From Gammaproteobacteria bacterium (lineage in GTDB: Bacteria > Pseudomonadota > Gammaproteobacteria > GCA-001735895), in NCBI GenBank assembly GCA_029862005.1, contig JAOTYD010000002.1:186001-250000 (forward strand): DNA of 64,000 nt, written 5' to 3'. The notes beneath the pieces were generated by a model. It worked only from the letters and a program-made list of their open reading frames with translations. It was not told where the DNA came from and made no database searches. The position numbers were made by a program, and so were the translations under genes. Shown here one piece after another: positions 8,576 to 16,320 of this stretch. Position 1 is the first letter of the stretch. Every line of letters starts with the position of its first letter.

Positions 8576-10153
8576 GTGCGGAGTCGCATAGAATCAGTGC
8601 TTAAACGAGGGGCTAACCACTTGCCGATCACTCTTGAAAGGCTAATCGAGCATCATGCGCGTTATCGCGCTGATCACCTGGCGGTAATATTTGCCGACCA
8701 GCGGCTGAGCTGGTCAGCTTTCAACGGGCGCGTCAATCAGCTGGCCAACGCATTGCAGGAACGGGACATTGGCAAGGATGACAAGGTGGCAACCGCGCTA
8801 CCCAACAGCATGGAATTGTTGGTTATTTACTGGGCCACGATCTCCGTCGGTGCGGTCCTGGTACCGCTGAGTCCGTTGCTAAACGCGGGCGGCTTAGTCA
8901 ACCTGCTCAATAATGCCGACGTCGAGCTGCTATTTTTAACGCCTGAGTTGATGGACAAAATCGAATCTCGGCTTGACGCAATCGAACACATCCCCACAGA
9001 AAATTACATTCGGGTCAGCGCCAGAGAAGCCGAAAATACGGACTATCCCGCTTTCATAGCTGGCCATTCCGACAATCCGCCCGCCTACCCGGAAATGCGG
9101 CAGGATGACCTGTTCAATATTGTCTACAGCAGCGGTACGACCGGCTTACCCAAGGGGATCATGCACAGTCACCTGGTGCGCTCACATTACGGCAGCCACT
9201 TCGCGGCATCGTTTCGCATGACACCCGAAAGCGTGGTACTGCATACCGGTTCAATTGTTTTCAACGGTGCTTTTGTCACGCTGATGCCCTGCTTTTTTCT
9301 CGGCGCACGCTATATCCTGCACCCGCATTTTGACGTCGAGGCGATGATCGAAACCGTGCACCGCGAGCAGGTCACCCACATCATGATGGTACCGGCACAA
9401 ATCATCGCGCTGTTGCAGAGTCCAAATTTCAGCGCACAAACCATGCAGTCGCTGGAAATGCTGCTAACCATCGGCGCACCATTACAGCAAAATTACAAGC
9501 AGGCGGTGAACGCGTTGATACCCGGTCGTTTTTACGAACTCTACGGGCTGACCGAGGGTTTCGTTACGATCCTGGACCGCAACGATTTCAACCAGCAATC
9601 GGGCTCGGTCGGATGTCCGCCACCGGGTTACGATATTCGTATCGTCGGTAACGACGGCCAGGATCTGGGTCCCGGCAAAATCGGCGAAATCGTCGGCCGC
9701 GGCCCGGCGCTGTCGTCGGGTTATTACAAACAACCGCAACTGACCCGCGAAACCTTCCGCGATGGCTGGTTATATAGTGGCGATCTCGGTTACCTCGACG
9801 AAAATGGATTTCTGTACCTCGCGGGCAGAAAAAAGGAATTGATCATTTCCGGTGGTGTTAACGTCTACCCACAGGACATCGAGGAAATCGCCAGCGCCCA
9901 CGAACAGGTTCTGGAAGTCGCGGTTTTCGGCATCGAATCCGAAAAATGGGGCGAAACCCCGATTGCCGCGGTCGTATTGCAGGCAGATGCTAAACTCGAC
10001 GCGGATGCCTTGCGGGAATGGATCAACAGCCGGGTCGAAGCGCGTTTCCAGAAAGTCTCGGATGTGCTGGTTGTTGACCAGATGCCGCGTAACGTCGCCG
10101 GCAAAACCCTTAAAAACGAACTCAGGGACCACTATCTTGAAAATCGAAAATAA
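8576..10153 (+). CDS. Class I adenylate-forming acyl-CoA synthetase (AMP-binding)
   Basis: Activates a carboxylic acid to the acyl-adenylate and then to the CoA thioester. Visible motifs are the phosphate-binding loop 'YSSGTTGLPKG', the adenine-binding 'YELYGLTEGF', the hinge region 'YSGDLGYLDENGFLYLAGRKKE' and the C-terminal lysine in 'GKTLKNEL'. The substrate is not fixed by the sequence; medium-chain or aromatic acids are both possible. The frame opens at GTG 8576, but a GAGGGG ribosome site lies 9 bases before a TTG at 8621, which would shorten the protein by 15 residues and fits the family's usual N-terminus. The gene is followed by an overlapping dehydrogenase gene. Confidence 0.93.
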   Translation: MRSRIESVLKRGANHLPITLERLIEHHARYRADHLAVIFADQRLSWSAFNGRVNQLANALQERDIGKDDKVATALPNSMELLVIYWATISVGAVLVPLSPLLNAGGLVNLLNNADVELLFLTPELMDKIESRLDAIEHIPTENYIRVSAREAENTDYPAFIAGHSDNPPAYPEMRQDDLFNIVYSSGTTGLPKGIMHSHLVRSHYGSHFAASFRMTPESVVLHTGSIVFNGAFVTLMPCFFLGARYILHPHFDVEAMIETVHREQVTHIMMVPAQIIALLQSPNFSAQTMQSLEMLLTIGAPLQQNYKQAVNALIPGRFYELYGLTEGFVTILDRNDFNQQSGSVGCPPPGYDIRIVGNDGQDLGPGKIGEIVGRGPALSSGYYKQPQLTRETFRDGWLYSGDLGYLDENGFLYLAGRKKELIISGGVNVYPQDIEEIASAHEQVLEVAVFGIESEKWGETPIAAVVLQADAKLDADALREWINSRVEARFQKVSDVLVVDQMPRNVAGKTLKNELRDHYLENRK

Positions 10154-10901
10154 TACCTTTGTTATCACCGGGGCCGCACAGGGACTCGGTGAATCGATCA
10201 GTATCACACTCGCCAGACAGGGCGCAAAACTCGCCCTGCTCGATGTTAACGCCGAGCGTCTCGATGAGACGCTCGTTGCGTGCAAGCGTGAAGGTACCGC
10301 CGACAGTTACGCGTTTACCTGCGATGTTGCAGACGAGACCAGCGTGCGGCGTTGTTTTGCTTCGATCGAGGAACACCTCGGGCCGATCACCGGCCTCGTC
10401 AATAATGCCGGCATCCTGCGCGACGGCATGCTGATCAAGGTCAAGGATGGCGAGATCGTCGAACGCCTGTCACTGGAGCAGTGGCAGCAGGTCATCGATA
10501 TCAATCTGACCGGCGTGTTCCTGTGCGGTCGCGAAGCCGCGACCAGCATGATCCGCAATGAAAAAGGCGGCGTCATCATCAATATTTCCAGCATTAGCCG
10601 GGCCGGCAATATCGGGCAATCGAACTACGCCGCCGCCAAGGCCGGCGTAGCTGCACTTACCACCACCTGGGCGCGAGAACTGGCGCGCTATAAAATTCGC
10701 AGCGCGGCAATCGCACCGGGCGTATTCGAAACCGAGATGGTAGCCTCGTTGAAACCGGAAGCACATGAACGCATCACCAGCGCGGTGCCACTGAATCGCA
10801 CCGGCAGCGTCGAGGAACTCGCGCACGCGGTCCAGTTCATCATAGAAAACGATTACTTCAGTGGTCGCATCGTCGAACTCGACGGTGGTCTGCGATTGTA
10901 A
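10137..10901 (+). CDS. Short-chain dehydrogenase/reductase (FabG-like)
   Basis: An NAD(P)-dependent oxidoreductase with a Rossmann fold. The cofactor motif 'TGAAQGLGES' is at residues ~11-20, 'NNAG' follows, the catalytic Ser is in 'NISSIS', and the Tyr-x3-Lys is in 'NYAAAKAG'. The 254-residue length is typical. I place the start at TTG 10137, inside the end of the ligase gene, because 'LKIENNTFVITG' gives the normal short N-terminus and an AGGGA site precedes it by 8 bases; no ATG is available. The 17-base overlap with the acyl-CoA ligase suggests coupled translation and a common acyl-CoA or 3-oxoacyl pathway (inference). Confidence 0.9.
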   Translation: MKIENNTFVITGAAQGLGESISITLARQGAKLALLDVNAERLDETLVACKREGTADSYAFTCDVADETSVRRCFASIEEHLGPITGLVNNAGILRDGMLIKVKDGEIVERLSLEQWQQVIDINLTGVFLCGREAATSMIRNEKGGVIINISSISRAGNIGQSNYAAAKAGVAALTTTWARELARYKIRSAAIAPGVFETEMVASLKPEAHERITSAVPLNRTGSVEELAHAVQFIIENDYFSGRIVELDGGLRL

Positions 10902-10908
10902 AGCCGCG

Positions 10909-11730
10909 CTATATTCCGGGCCCGGGCAACCGCGCGGGATTTAACTCGATTCGCCATAATTGCCTGACGACAAAAATCGCGGCATAGAAAAAGCCCAGTG
11001 GAAACAGGATCGACTTGAGCAGGTAAATTGCAACCAGGTTGATAAAATTTTCGATGCCACGGCTAATCCTGCGATTAAGCTCACTCAGGCTCAGGCTTTG
11101 CCAGAAAGCAATCGTGGACTCCCTGATACTATCGGTGTCGAATTCTCTATCGGAATCGATTTTGACGATGTTTGATTCAAAGTTCCTGATCTCGGTGTCG
11201 TTGACCTGGCGCTGCTGATCGATAAACAGGTAGTCAACACCGCTGTTAAGCGCCACGGCCATGCCCAGTGCAAAGCGAACAAAGACCACCACCAGGAATA
11301 ATTTGAAAAAAAGGTTCTGTGCCCGTGGTGGTCCGTAGAACAGTAATAACAATGTCGACAGACCCAGCACGGCAACCAGGTAAAGGAACAATTCGTGCGA
11401 GGCGAGCAGCAGCAATACCTTCTGGGCCGCCAACGAAGCCAGAACCCAGGTCATGACCGTCGAAAAGCGCTCGATCATGTCGTTTAGCGGATCGAGCAAT
11501 TCACCAATCGTTATCGACCCCGATACCACACCGATACCCGCCTCGACGCCGCTGCTCTGAATCATCGATACCAGTGCATTGATACCCCGCGCGGTAGCGT
11601 AGGTTATCGCCGCATTGGTGATGGACTCAGTGGTGTAATCATCAACATAGTCATCGAGTACCCTTGTGCTCGATAGTGCTACCAGTAAAACAATGAATAT
11701 CGAGATCAGCGTTTTACTGTTAAACCTCAT
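10909..11730 (-). CDS. Unrecognised multi-span membrane protein
   Basis: I do not recognise the family. The 273-residue protein has an N-terminal hydrophobic segment (residues ~8-22) and a long acidic/polar periplasmic-type stretch. Two or three central membrane helices follow (around '[20 protein letters not shown]', '[20 protein letters not shown]' and '[22 protein letters not shown]'). A second polar loop rich in Asp/Asn comes next, then one or two C-terminal helices around '[20 protein letters not shown]'. Its start codon overlaps the end of phhB by 11 bases, so they share a transcript, although no functional link with pterin recycling is obvious. Confidence 0.75.
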   Translation of the reverse strand: MRFNSKTLISIFIVLLVALSSTRVLDDYVDDYTTESITNAAITYATARGINALVSMIQSSGVEAGIGVVSGSITIGELLDPLNDMIERFSTVMTWVLASLAAQKVLLLLASHELFLYLVAVLGLSTLLLLFYGPPRAQNLFFKLFLVVVFVRFALGMAVALNSGVDYLFIDQQRQVNDTEIRNFESNIVKIDSDREFDTDSIRESTIAFWQSLSLSELNRRISRGIENFINLVAIYLLKSILFPLGFFYAAIFVVRQLWRIELNPARLPGPGI

Positions 11731-12061
11731 AGACCTCGTCCGTGCGCGCCGCCATGATCAGGTCATTTTTATGTAAACCCCTGATCTTGTGGCTCCACCA
11801 GGTCACGGTAACCTTGCCCCACTCGGTTAATATTGCGGGGTGGTGATCCTCAGCTTCGGCAATTTCTCCGACACGGTTGGTGAAGGCGATCGCCTGCTCG
11901 AAATTCCTGAACTCGAACTCGCGCGCGAGCTGCATAATGCCATCGACCACAACGACGCTCCAGTCGGGAATATTAGGCATCAATGCCTTGAGTTCTTCAT
12001 CGCTGACTTTGGGTGCATCCGCACGACAGGCTTCGCAGCTCTGCTTACTTAAATCAAACAT
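11720..12061 (-). CDS. phhB: 4a-hydroxytetrahydrobiopterin dehydratase
   Basis: Pterin-4a-carbinolamine dehydratase, which regenerates dihydropterin after phenylalanine hydroxylase or related pterin-dependent reactions. The 113-residue protein shows the family signature with the active-site histidines '[20 protein letters not shown]' and the C-terminal '[15 protein letters not shown]'. An AAGGAGG ribosome site lies a few bases before the ATG. No phenylalanine hydroxylase gene is in the window, so its pterin partner must be elsewhere. The downstream membrane protein gene overlaps its end. Confidence 0.95.
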   Translation of the reverse strand: MFDLSKQSCEACRADAPKVSDEELKALMPNIPDWSVVVVDGIMQLAREFEFRNFEQAIAFTNRVGEIAEAEDHHPAILTEWGKVTVTWWSHKIRGLHKNDLIMAARTDEVYEV

Positions 12062-12260
12062 TCGGTATTCCTCCTTTCATGATTTTCTCGACTACGGTCT
12101 GGTCGCAATACAAATTCTGAAATCCGACCAATGGCATCCAAACTCTCAGAACGTCTGCACTGGATCCCATCGCACTATATGGCGTATTGTAACGAATCGT
12201 AAATTGAAGGCCTAATACGATGGCAATGCCATCCAGAACTGGATACCGTGCAGGCGCGTC

Positions 12261-13469
12261 TCAATCCTCGTTTGCAGATTCAGGCAGGCTCAGCTGCAAC
12301 AGTACGTAAGCCACCAGGGCCGACAGAATCGAGCCCACCAGGATACCGAGTCGATCCCCGCTAAAATAGTCACCGCTGCCATGTTCAAACGCCAGGCCTG
12401 CGATAAAAAGGCTCATGGTAAAACCGATACCACAGGCAAAGGCGACACCGAGAATTTGCATCCAGCTGATATTACTCGGCAATTGAACCAGGCGCAGCAC
12501 GACTGCAAGCCCGACGAAACCCAGAATGCCGAGGGGTTTACCGAGGAGCAAGCCCAGAATCACGCCCAGCGTAACCGGGTGTGCCAGGTCGGCCATCGAC
12601 ATGCCGGCGAGCGATAATCCCGCATTGGCAAATGCAAAGATCGGCAAGATGGCAAACGCCACCGGGCCATGCAAATCGTGTTCAAGTTTGCACAATGGTG
12701 ATTGCCCCTGTCGATCGCGCATGGGTACGCAAAAAGCAATCAGCACCCCGGCCAATGTTGCATGAACGCCTGATTTCAATACCGCAATCCAGAGCACGAT
12801 GCCGAGCAGTATATAACTCGAGGTCCGGGTCACGCCCAAACGGTTCATGGTGATGCCGATAGCCAGCGCCACAATGGCCACCAGCAATGATGATAATGCC
12901 AGGTCACCAGAATAAAATAACGCGATAATGACAATGGCCGCGAGGTCGTCGAAAATCGCCAGCGTCAGCAGGAAAACCTTGAGTGCGATTGGCACGCGGC
13001 TACCAAAGACGCCGAGTAATGCCAGCGCAAACGCAATATCGGTAGCGACCGGAATTGCCCACCCGTCGAGCGCAACCGAATCGCCCCAATTCATCCAGGC
13101 GTAGATCACGGCAGGCACAATCATACCGCCGAGTGCACCCATGCCCGGCAGGATGATCTGCGAGAACGATGACAGTTCCCCTTCCATGATCTCGCGCTTG
13201 ATCTCGAGCCCGATCAGGAAGAAGAATACGGCCATTAAACCATCGTTAATCCACAGCAACAGCGGCTTGTTAATCGACAGCGCGCCAACCTGCACCGCCA
13301 CCGTGGTATCCAGAAGCTCGCTATAGAAAACGGCTAGCGGGGAATTGGCGACGATCAGCGCGACAACGGCCGCGATCAACAGCAGGATACCGCCGGCCGA
13401 TTCCAGCTTCATAAAGTCGCGGACGGTATTCACGATCGGCGAGGTCGCATTATCTACGGTAATATTCAT
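12261..13469 (-). CDS. nhaA: Na+/H+ antiporter NhaA
   Basis: Inner-membrane antiporter exporting Na+ in exchange for H+, used in salt and alkaline-pH homeostasis. The 402-residue, ~12-helix protein carries the paired aspartates 'IFDDLAAIVIIALFYS' of the ion-binding site, the 'WINDGLMAVFFFLIGLEIKRE' segment and 'PVATDIAFALALLGVFGSR'. The N-terminal 'FMKLESAGGILLLIAAVVAL' is typical. The gene is followed by a 199-base spacer with no recognisable gene before phhB. NhaA fits a marine or saline habitat. Confidence 0.97.
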   Translation of the reverse strand: MNITVDNATSPIVNTVRDFMKLESAGGILLLIAAVVALIVANSPLAVFYSELLDTTVAVQVGALSINKPLLLWINDGLMAVFFFLIGLEIKREIMEGELSSFSQIILPGMGALGGMIVPAVIYAWMNWGDSVALDGWAIPVATDIAFALALLGVFGSRVPIALKVFLLTLAIFDDLAAIVIIALFYSGDLALSSLLVAIVALAIGITMNRLGVTRTSSYILLGIVLWIAVLKSGVHATLAGVLIAFCVPMRDRQGQSPLCKLEHDLHGPVAFAILPIFAFANAGLSLAGMSMADLAHPVTLGVILGLLLGKPLGILGFVGLAVVLRLVQLPSNISWMQILGVAFACGIGFTMSLFIAGLAFEHGSGDYFSGDRLGILVGSILSALVAYVLLQLSLPESANED

Positions 13470-13614
13470 GTAGGCGGTGACAGATGGTTTAACGATTGGG
13501 CCTTAAATGGGGATATCCCCGGCTCTTTAAAGCCAGTCCAATGTTCCTTCGGGTCATTCAGCTTGTCTCGCAAGGATCGTATCATCATGACCGCCAATCA
13601 AAAGAGGAGAGATT

Positions 13615-13942
13615 ATGAGCGCTTACCTGATTGCCAATGTCAAAGTGAACGACGATTCCTGGATTCCCTAGTATGCACAATAAAGTACACGATATCGTGC
13701 ACAAACACGGCGGAAAATACCTTTCACGCAGCGGTAATATTACCCCGATCGAAGGCGAACTGCCGGACGTCACGGTAATCGCTCTGGTCGAGTTTCCCAC
13801 GGTAGATGCGGCCAAGGCCTTTGTTAACGATCCGGACTACGCACCTTTTGCCAAGGCCCGGCAGGAGGGTACCGACAGCAACTTTTACATGATCGACGAT
13901 ACCGACCTCGCTCAAGGAGTGCCTTACCACCCGCCGGGCTAG
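13615..13942 (+). pseudogene. DUF1330 family protein gene with nonsense codon and frameshift
   Basis: An AGGAGAG ribosome site precedes the ATG at 13615. Translation begins 'MSAYLIANVKVNDDSWIP', typical of DUF1330, then meets TAG where the family usually has Glu, and five codons on meets a TAA caused by one extra base. From 13673 the next frame supplies the rest of the domain without interruption ('VHDIVHKHGGKYLSRSG', 'ALVEFPTVDAAKAFVNDPDY'). The intact product would be about 108 residues. Two lesions within 20 bases argue for genuine decay, unless the stretch is poorly sequenced. An internal ATG at 13673 could still yield a truncated 89-residue product. Confidence 0.85.
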
Positions 13943-13965
13943 GCACTGCTCAGTTAGCTATCGAC

Positions 13966-14295
13966 TCAGGCCTCTACGACCTTGGCACCAGGTGCACTTC
14001 TTTGTACTGAGCGGATGCCATTGTCCCGTCCGGATGAACTGGTATAGGATTGGCTGGTACCAATAACCTGCTTGTTTGCAGCTTTCAAATTGAACATGAA
14101 CTTATTGCTGCCACTTTCTTTTTTCTCGAAATTAGCGGCACTGGCGGCATTTTTACGCACCGATTCAATACCGTTCGCGCAGCCGCGTTTTGCACTGTAA
14201 CCCTGACTCGTGAGGATAATTTCGCCGTTACCCGCCTTGAGTCGAAAGCGGTGTTTACCGCCTCTATCTTTATAGATTTCAAATTTCCCAGCCAT
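13966..14295 (-). CDS. DUF1508 (YegP-like) domain protein
   Basis: A 109-residue protein of two tandem DUF1508 repeats. Each has the pattern 'F(E/M)(I/F)-(Y/N)-x-K' then 'RFRLKAGNGEIILTSQGY', then 'GIESVRKNA'; the second copy reads 'FMFNLKAANKQVIGTSQSY' and 'GIRSVQRSA'. The start is set at the ATG preceded by AAGGAG with 6 bases of spacing; the frame opens further upstream without a ribosome site. The biochemical role of the family is unknown, and members often appear in stress regulons. It converges on the broken DUF1330 gene. Confidence 0.9.
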   Translation of the reverse strand: MAGKFEIYKDRGGKHRFRLKAGNGEIILTSQGYSAKRGCANGIESVRKNAASAANFEKKESGSNKFMFNLKAANKQVIGTSQSYTSSSGRDNGIRSVQRSAPGAKVVEA

Positions 14296-14437
14296 GTCGT
14301 CTCCTTCAGTTTTTTTGGTTAAGGTTGGAAATGATATAGTCGCCAATTGAAACTGTCGCTGTCAAGCGATATAGCCCTTCACAACCCGGCGCAAACGACG
14401 TACATTTCGGGTAACAATTTAAGCAAAGGTTACCGGT

Positions 14438-15358
14438 ATGCGTTGGCGTGGTCGACGGCAAAGCAGCAATATCCAGGATAAACGCGCAATGCGTGCTCCG
14501 CGAATGGCGCGCTTCGGCGCAGGTGGCGGCGGTCTCGTGCGTCTGCTACCACTCGTATTTCGGGTTCTGGGCTTCAAGGGAACGCTGATTGCACTCGCAG
14601 TACTGGTTGGATACGCTTATTTCACCGGTAACCTGCAGCAATTCCTGGGTGGTGGCGGATTTGAAGGCAGTCAAACCGGTGCTCCCGATCAACCGGTAAC
14701 ACAAAGCGCCACAGAGAAAGAGCTGGTCGAGTTTGTATCAACCGTACTTGCCGATACCGAGGACAGCTGGAATGGATTGTTCAAACAGGCCGGGGGGAAT
14801 TACCAGGAACCCAAGCTGGTCCTGTTTCGCGACGCGGTATCGACTGCCTGTGGTATCGGTTCGGCTCAGGTTGGCCCTTTCTATTGCCCGGGCGATCGCA
14901 AGGTCTATATCGACCTTAGCTTTTTTGATGAACTTAGAAGCCGGCTCGGAGCCCCTGGAGATTTTGCGCAAGCCTACGTCATTGCGCACGAAATCGGCCA
15001 TCATGTGCAGACCCTGATGGGTATTTCACAAAAAGTGCAACGGGCCAGACAATCGCTGAGCAAGGTCGAGGCGAATCGCATGTCGGTCAAACAGGAACTG
15101 CAGGCTGATTGTTTCGCGGGAATCTGGGCCCATGACGCCCGGCGTTCGCGACAAATCCTGGAATCGGGGGACATTGAGGAAGGACTCGCCGCGGCCAGTG
15201 CAATTGGTGACGATCGCCTGCAAAAGCAGGCGCGGGGTTATGTAACGCCCGATTCGTTTACCCATGGCAGCTCAAAGCAACGCGTGACCTGGTTCAGGAA
15301 GGGTCTGTCAGAAGGCACGCTGGCGGCATGCGATACGTTTGCCGCAGGTAAGCTATAG
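14438..15358 (+). CDS. Neutral zinc metallopeptidase (YpfJ-like), membrane-anchored
   Basis: A 306-residue single-pass membrane protein of the putative neutral zinc metallopeptidase family (YpfJ). An Arg-rich cytoplasmic N-terminus is followed by a hydrophobic helix around residues 35-65, a linker, and a periplasmic domain carrying 'VIAHEIGHHVQ' with HExxH at residues 184-188. The conserved 'ELQADCFAGIWAH' motif supplies the third ligand region. 'GPFYCPGDRKVYID' is also typical. Substrate unknown. The gene stands alone between DUF1508 and DUF1989. Confidence 0.92.
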   Translation: MRWRGRRQSSNIQDKRAMRAPRMARFGAGGGGLVRLLPLVFRVLGFKGTLIALAVLVGYAYFTGNLQQFLGGGGFEGSQTGAPDQPVTQSATEKELVEFVSTVLADTEDSWNGLFKQAGGNYQEPKLVLFRDAVSTACGIGSAQVGPFYCPGDRKVYIDLSFFDELRSRLGAPGDFAQAYVIAHEIGHHVQTLMGISQKVQRARQSLSKVEANRMSVKQELQADCFAGIWAHDARRSRQILESGDIEEGLAAASAIGDDRLQKQARGYVTPDSFTHGSSKQRVTWFRKGLSEGTLAACDTFAAGKL

Positions 15359-15382
15359 AAGTCAGTAAAATTTCGCTCGCGG

Positions 15383-16243
15383 CTAGAGCCCGTGGGTGCC
15401 CGAATAAGCGCTGCGTTCGGGTGATGTCCAACCCTGCAGCGACTCCGCAACCGGTTCATAAATTTCCACCTTGAGCGGGTAACAGGCTGTGCTGTCATCG
15501 GAATGACTGCTGCCGCAGTCGCCGCCGGGACAGGTGGACAACGCGCCAAGTAAATCGATCTCGGCAAAGAACTCGATAAAATCGCCCGGGCGCACCGGGC
15601 TTGCCTTCATGAAATACTGGTGCGTATCACGCGTGAACCCGGTGCACATGAAAACATTCATGACGTCATGCACATGCAACTCGGCTTCGCCAGGCGGCAG
15701 GTTTCTCTCAGCAACAAGCGCCCGCGTCAGGTTTGAGTGACAACAATGGTGGTAATCGACGCCCTTGAGCATGTAGTTGGTATAGGGGTCGCAACGTGTA
15801 CCGATCACGTCATGCACCCCGCCACCGTCTTCATCCCAACCGTACCAGTCAAGCGTATCCCAGGTGATCGTCGCCATCGGGCGTAACCCTGGCAAGGTGC
15901 TCCACAGGCGATCGCCGGTACTGACGTGGGTAGCGTGCAGTTGCCGGGTTTTACCACTGAAGAAACGCTCGGAGAGATCATGGGCATTCCACAGATTGAG
16001 ATCACCCACCTGCGGACCCTCGATACTGATGATGCGGAAAAAGGAACCGGCCGGTACCTCGAAGCATGCGCCATCTCGTGGTGGTACCGTGATCTCGGCA
16101 ACCTTTTTAATCGTTGTACGCGCCTGTTGGTAAAGCACCAGGTTTGAATCGGGCAACTGGTCAACCTGGTAACAGACCAGGGGTTTTGCGGCACGACGCT
16201 CTGCCACATCTGTCGGGGGTTCATGGGGCGTAATTTGAGTCAT
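15383..16243 (-). CDS. DUF1989 / urea carboxylase-associated family protein
   Basis: A 286-residue protein of the DUF1989 family, whose members often sit near urea carboxylase or urea amidolyase genes, although none is present here. Visible features are 'GSFFRIISIEGPQVGDLNLWNAHD', 'LPGLRPMATITWDT', 'GTRCDPYTNYMLKG' with adjacent 'HHCCHSNLTRAL', and 'CTGFTRDTHQYFMKASP'. The His/Cys cluster suggests a metal site. The fold is thought to be cupin-like, with an unclear reaction. It is a single gene convergent with the zinc peptidase. Confidence 0.88.
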   Translation of the reverse strand: MTQITPHEPPTDVAERRAAKPLVCYQVDQLPDSNLVLYQQARTTIKKVAEITVPPRDGACFEVPAGSFFRIISIEGPQVGDLNLWNAHDLSERFFSGKTRQLHATHVSTGDRLWSTLPGLRPMATITWDTLDWYGWDEDGGGVHDVIGTRCDPYTNYMLKGVDYHHCCHSNLTRALVAERNLPPGEAELHVHDVMNVFMCTGFTRDTHQYFMKASPVRPGDFIEFFAEIDLLGALSTCPGGDCGSSHSDDSTACYPLKVEIYEPVAESLQGWTSPERSAYSGTHGL

Positions 16244-16320
16244 TTTACTGCCTTGGGTAAATTCGAAGCAGTGTCCAGTTTACTGCAACCCGATTAGCCG
16301 GTCTCCCGCTAAAGGCCGGG

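Noticed and set aside
12130-12202. Short open frame between nhaA and phhB
   Set aside because: About 23 codons, no ribosome site and no similarity that I recognise.
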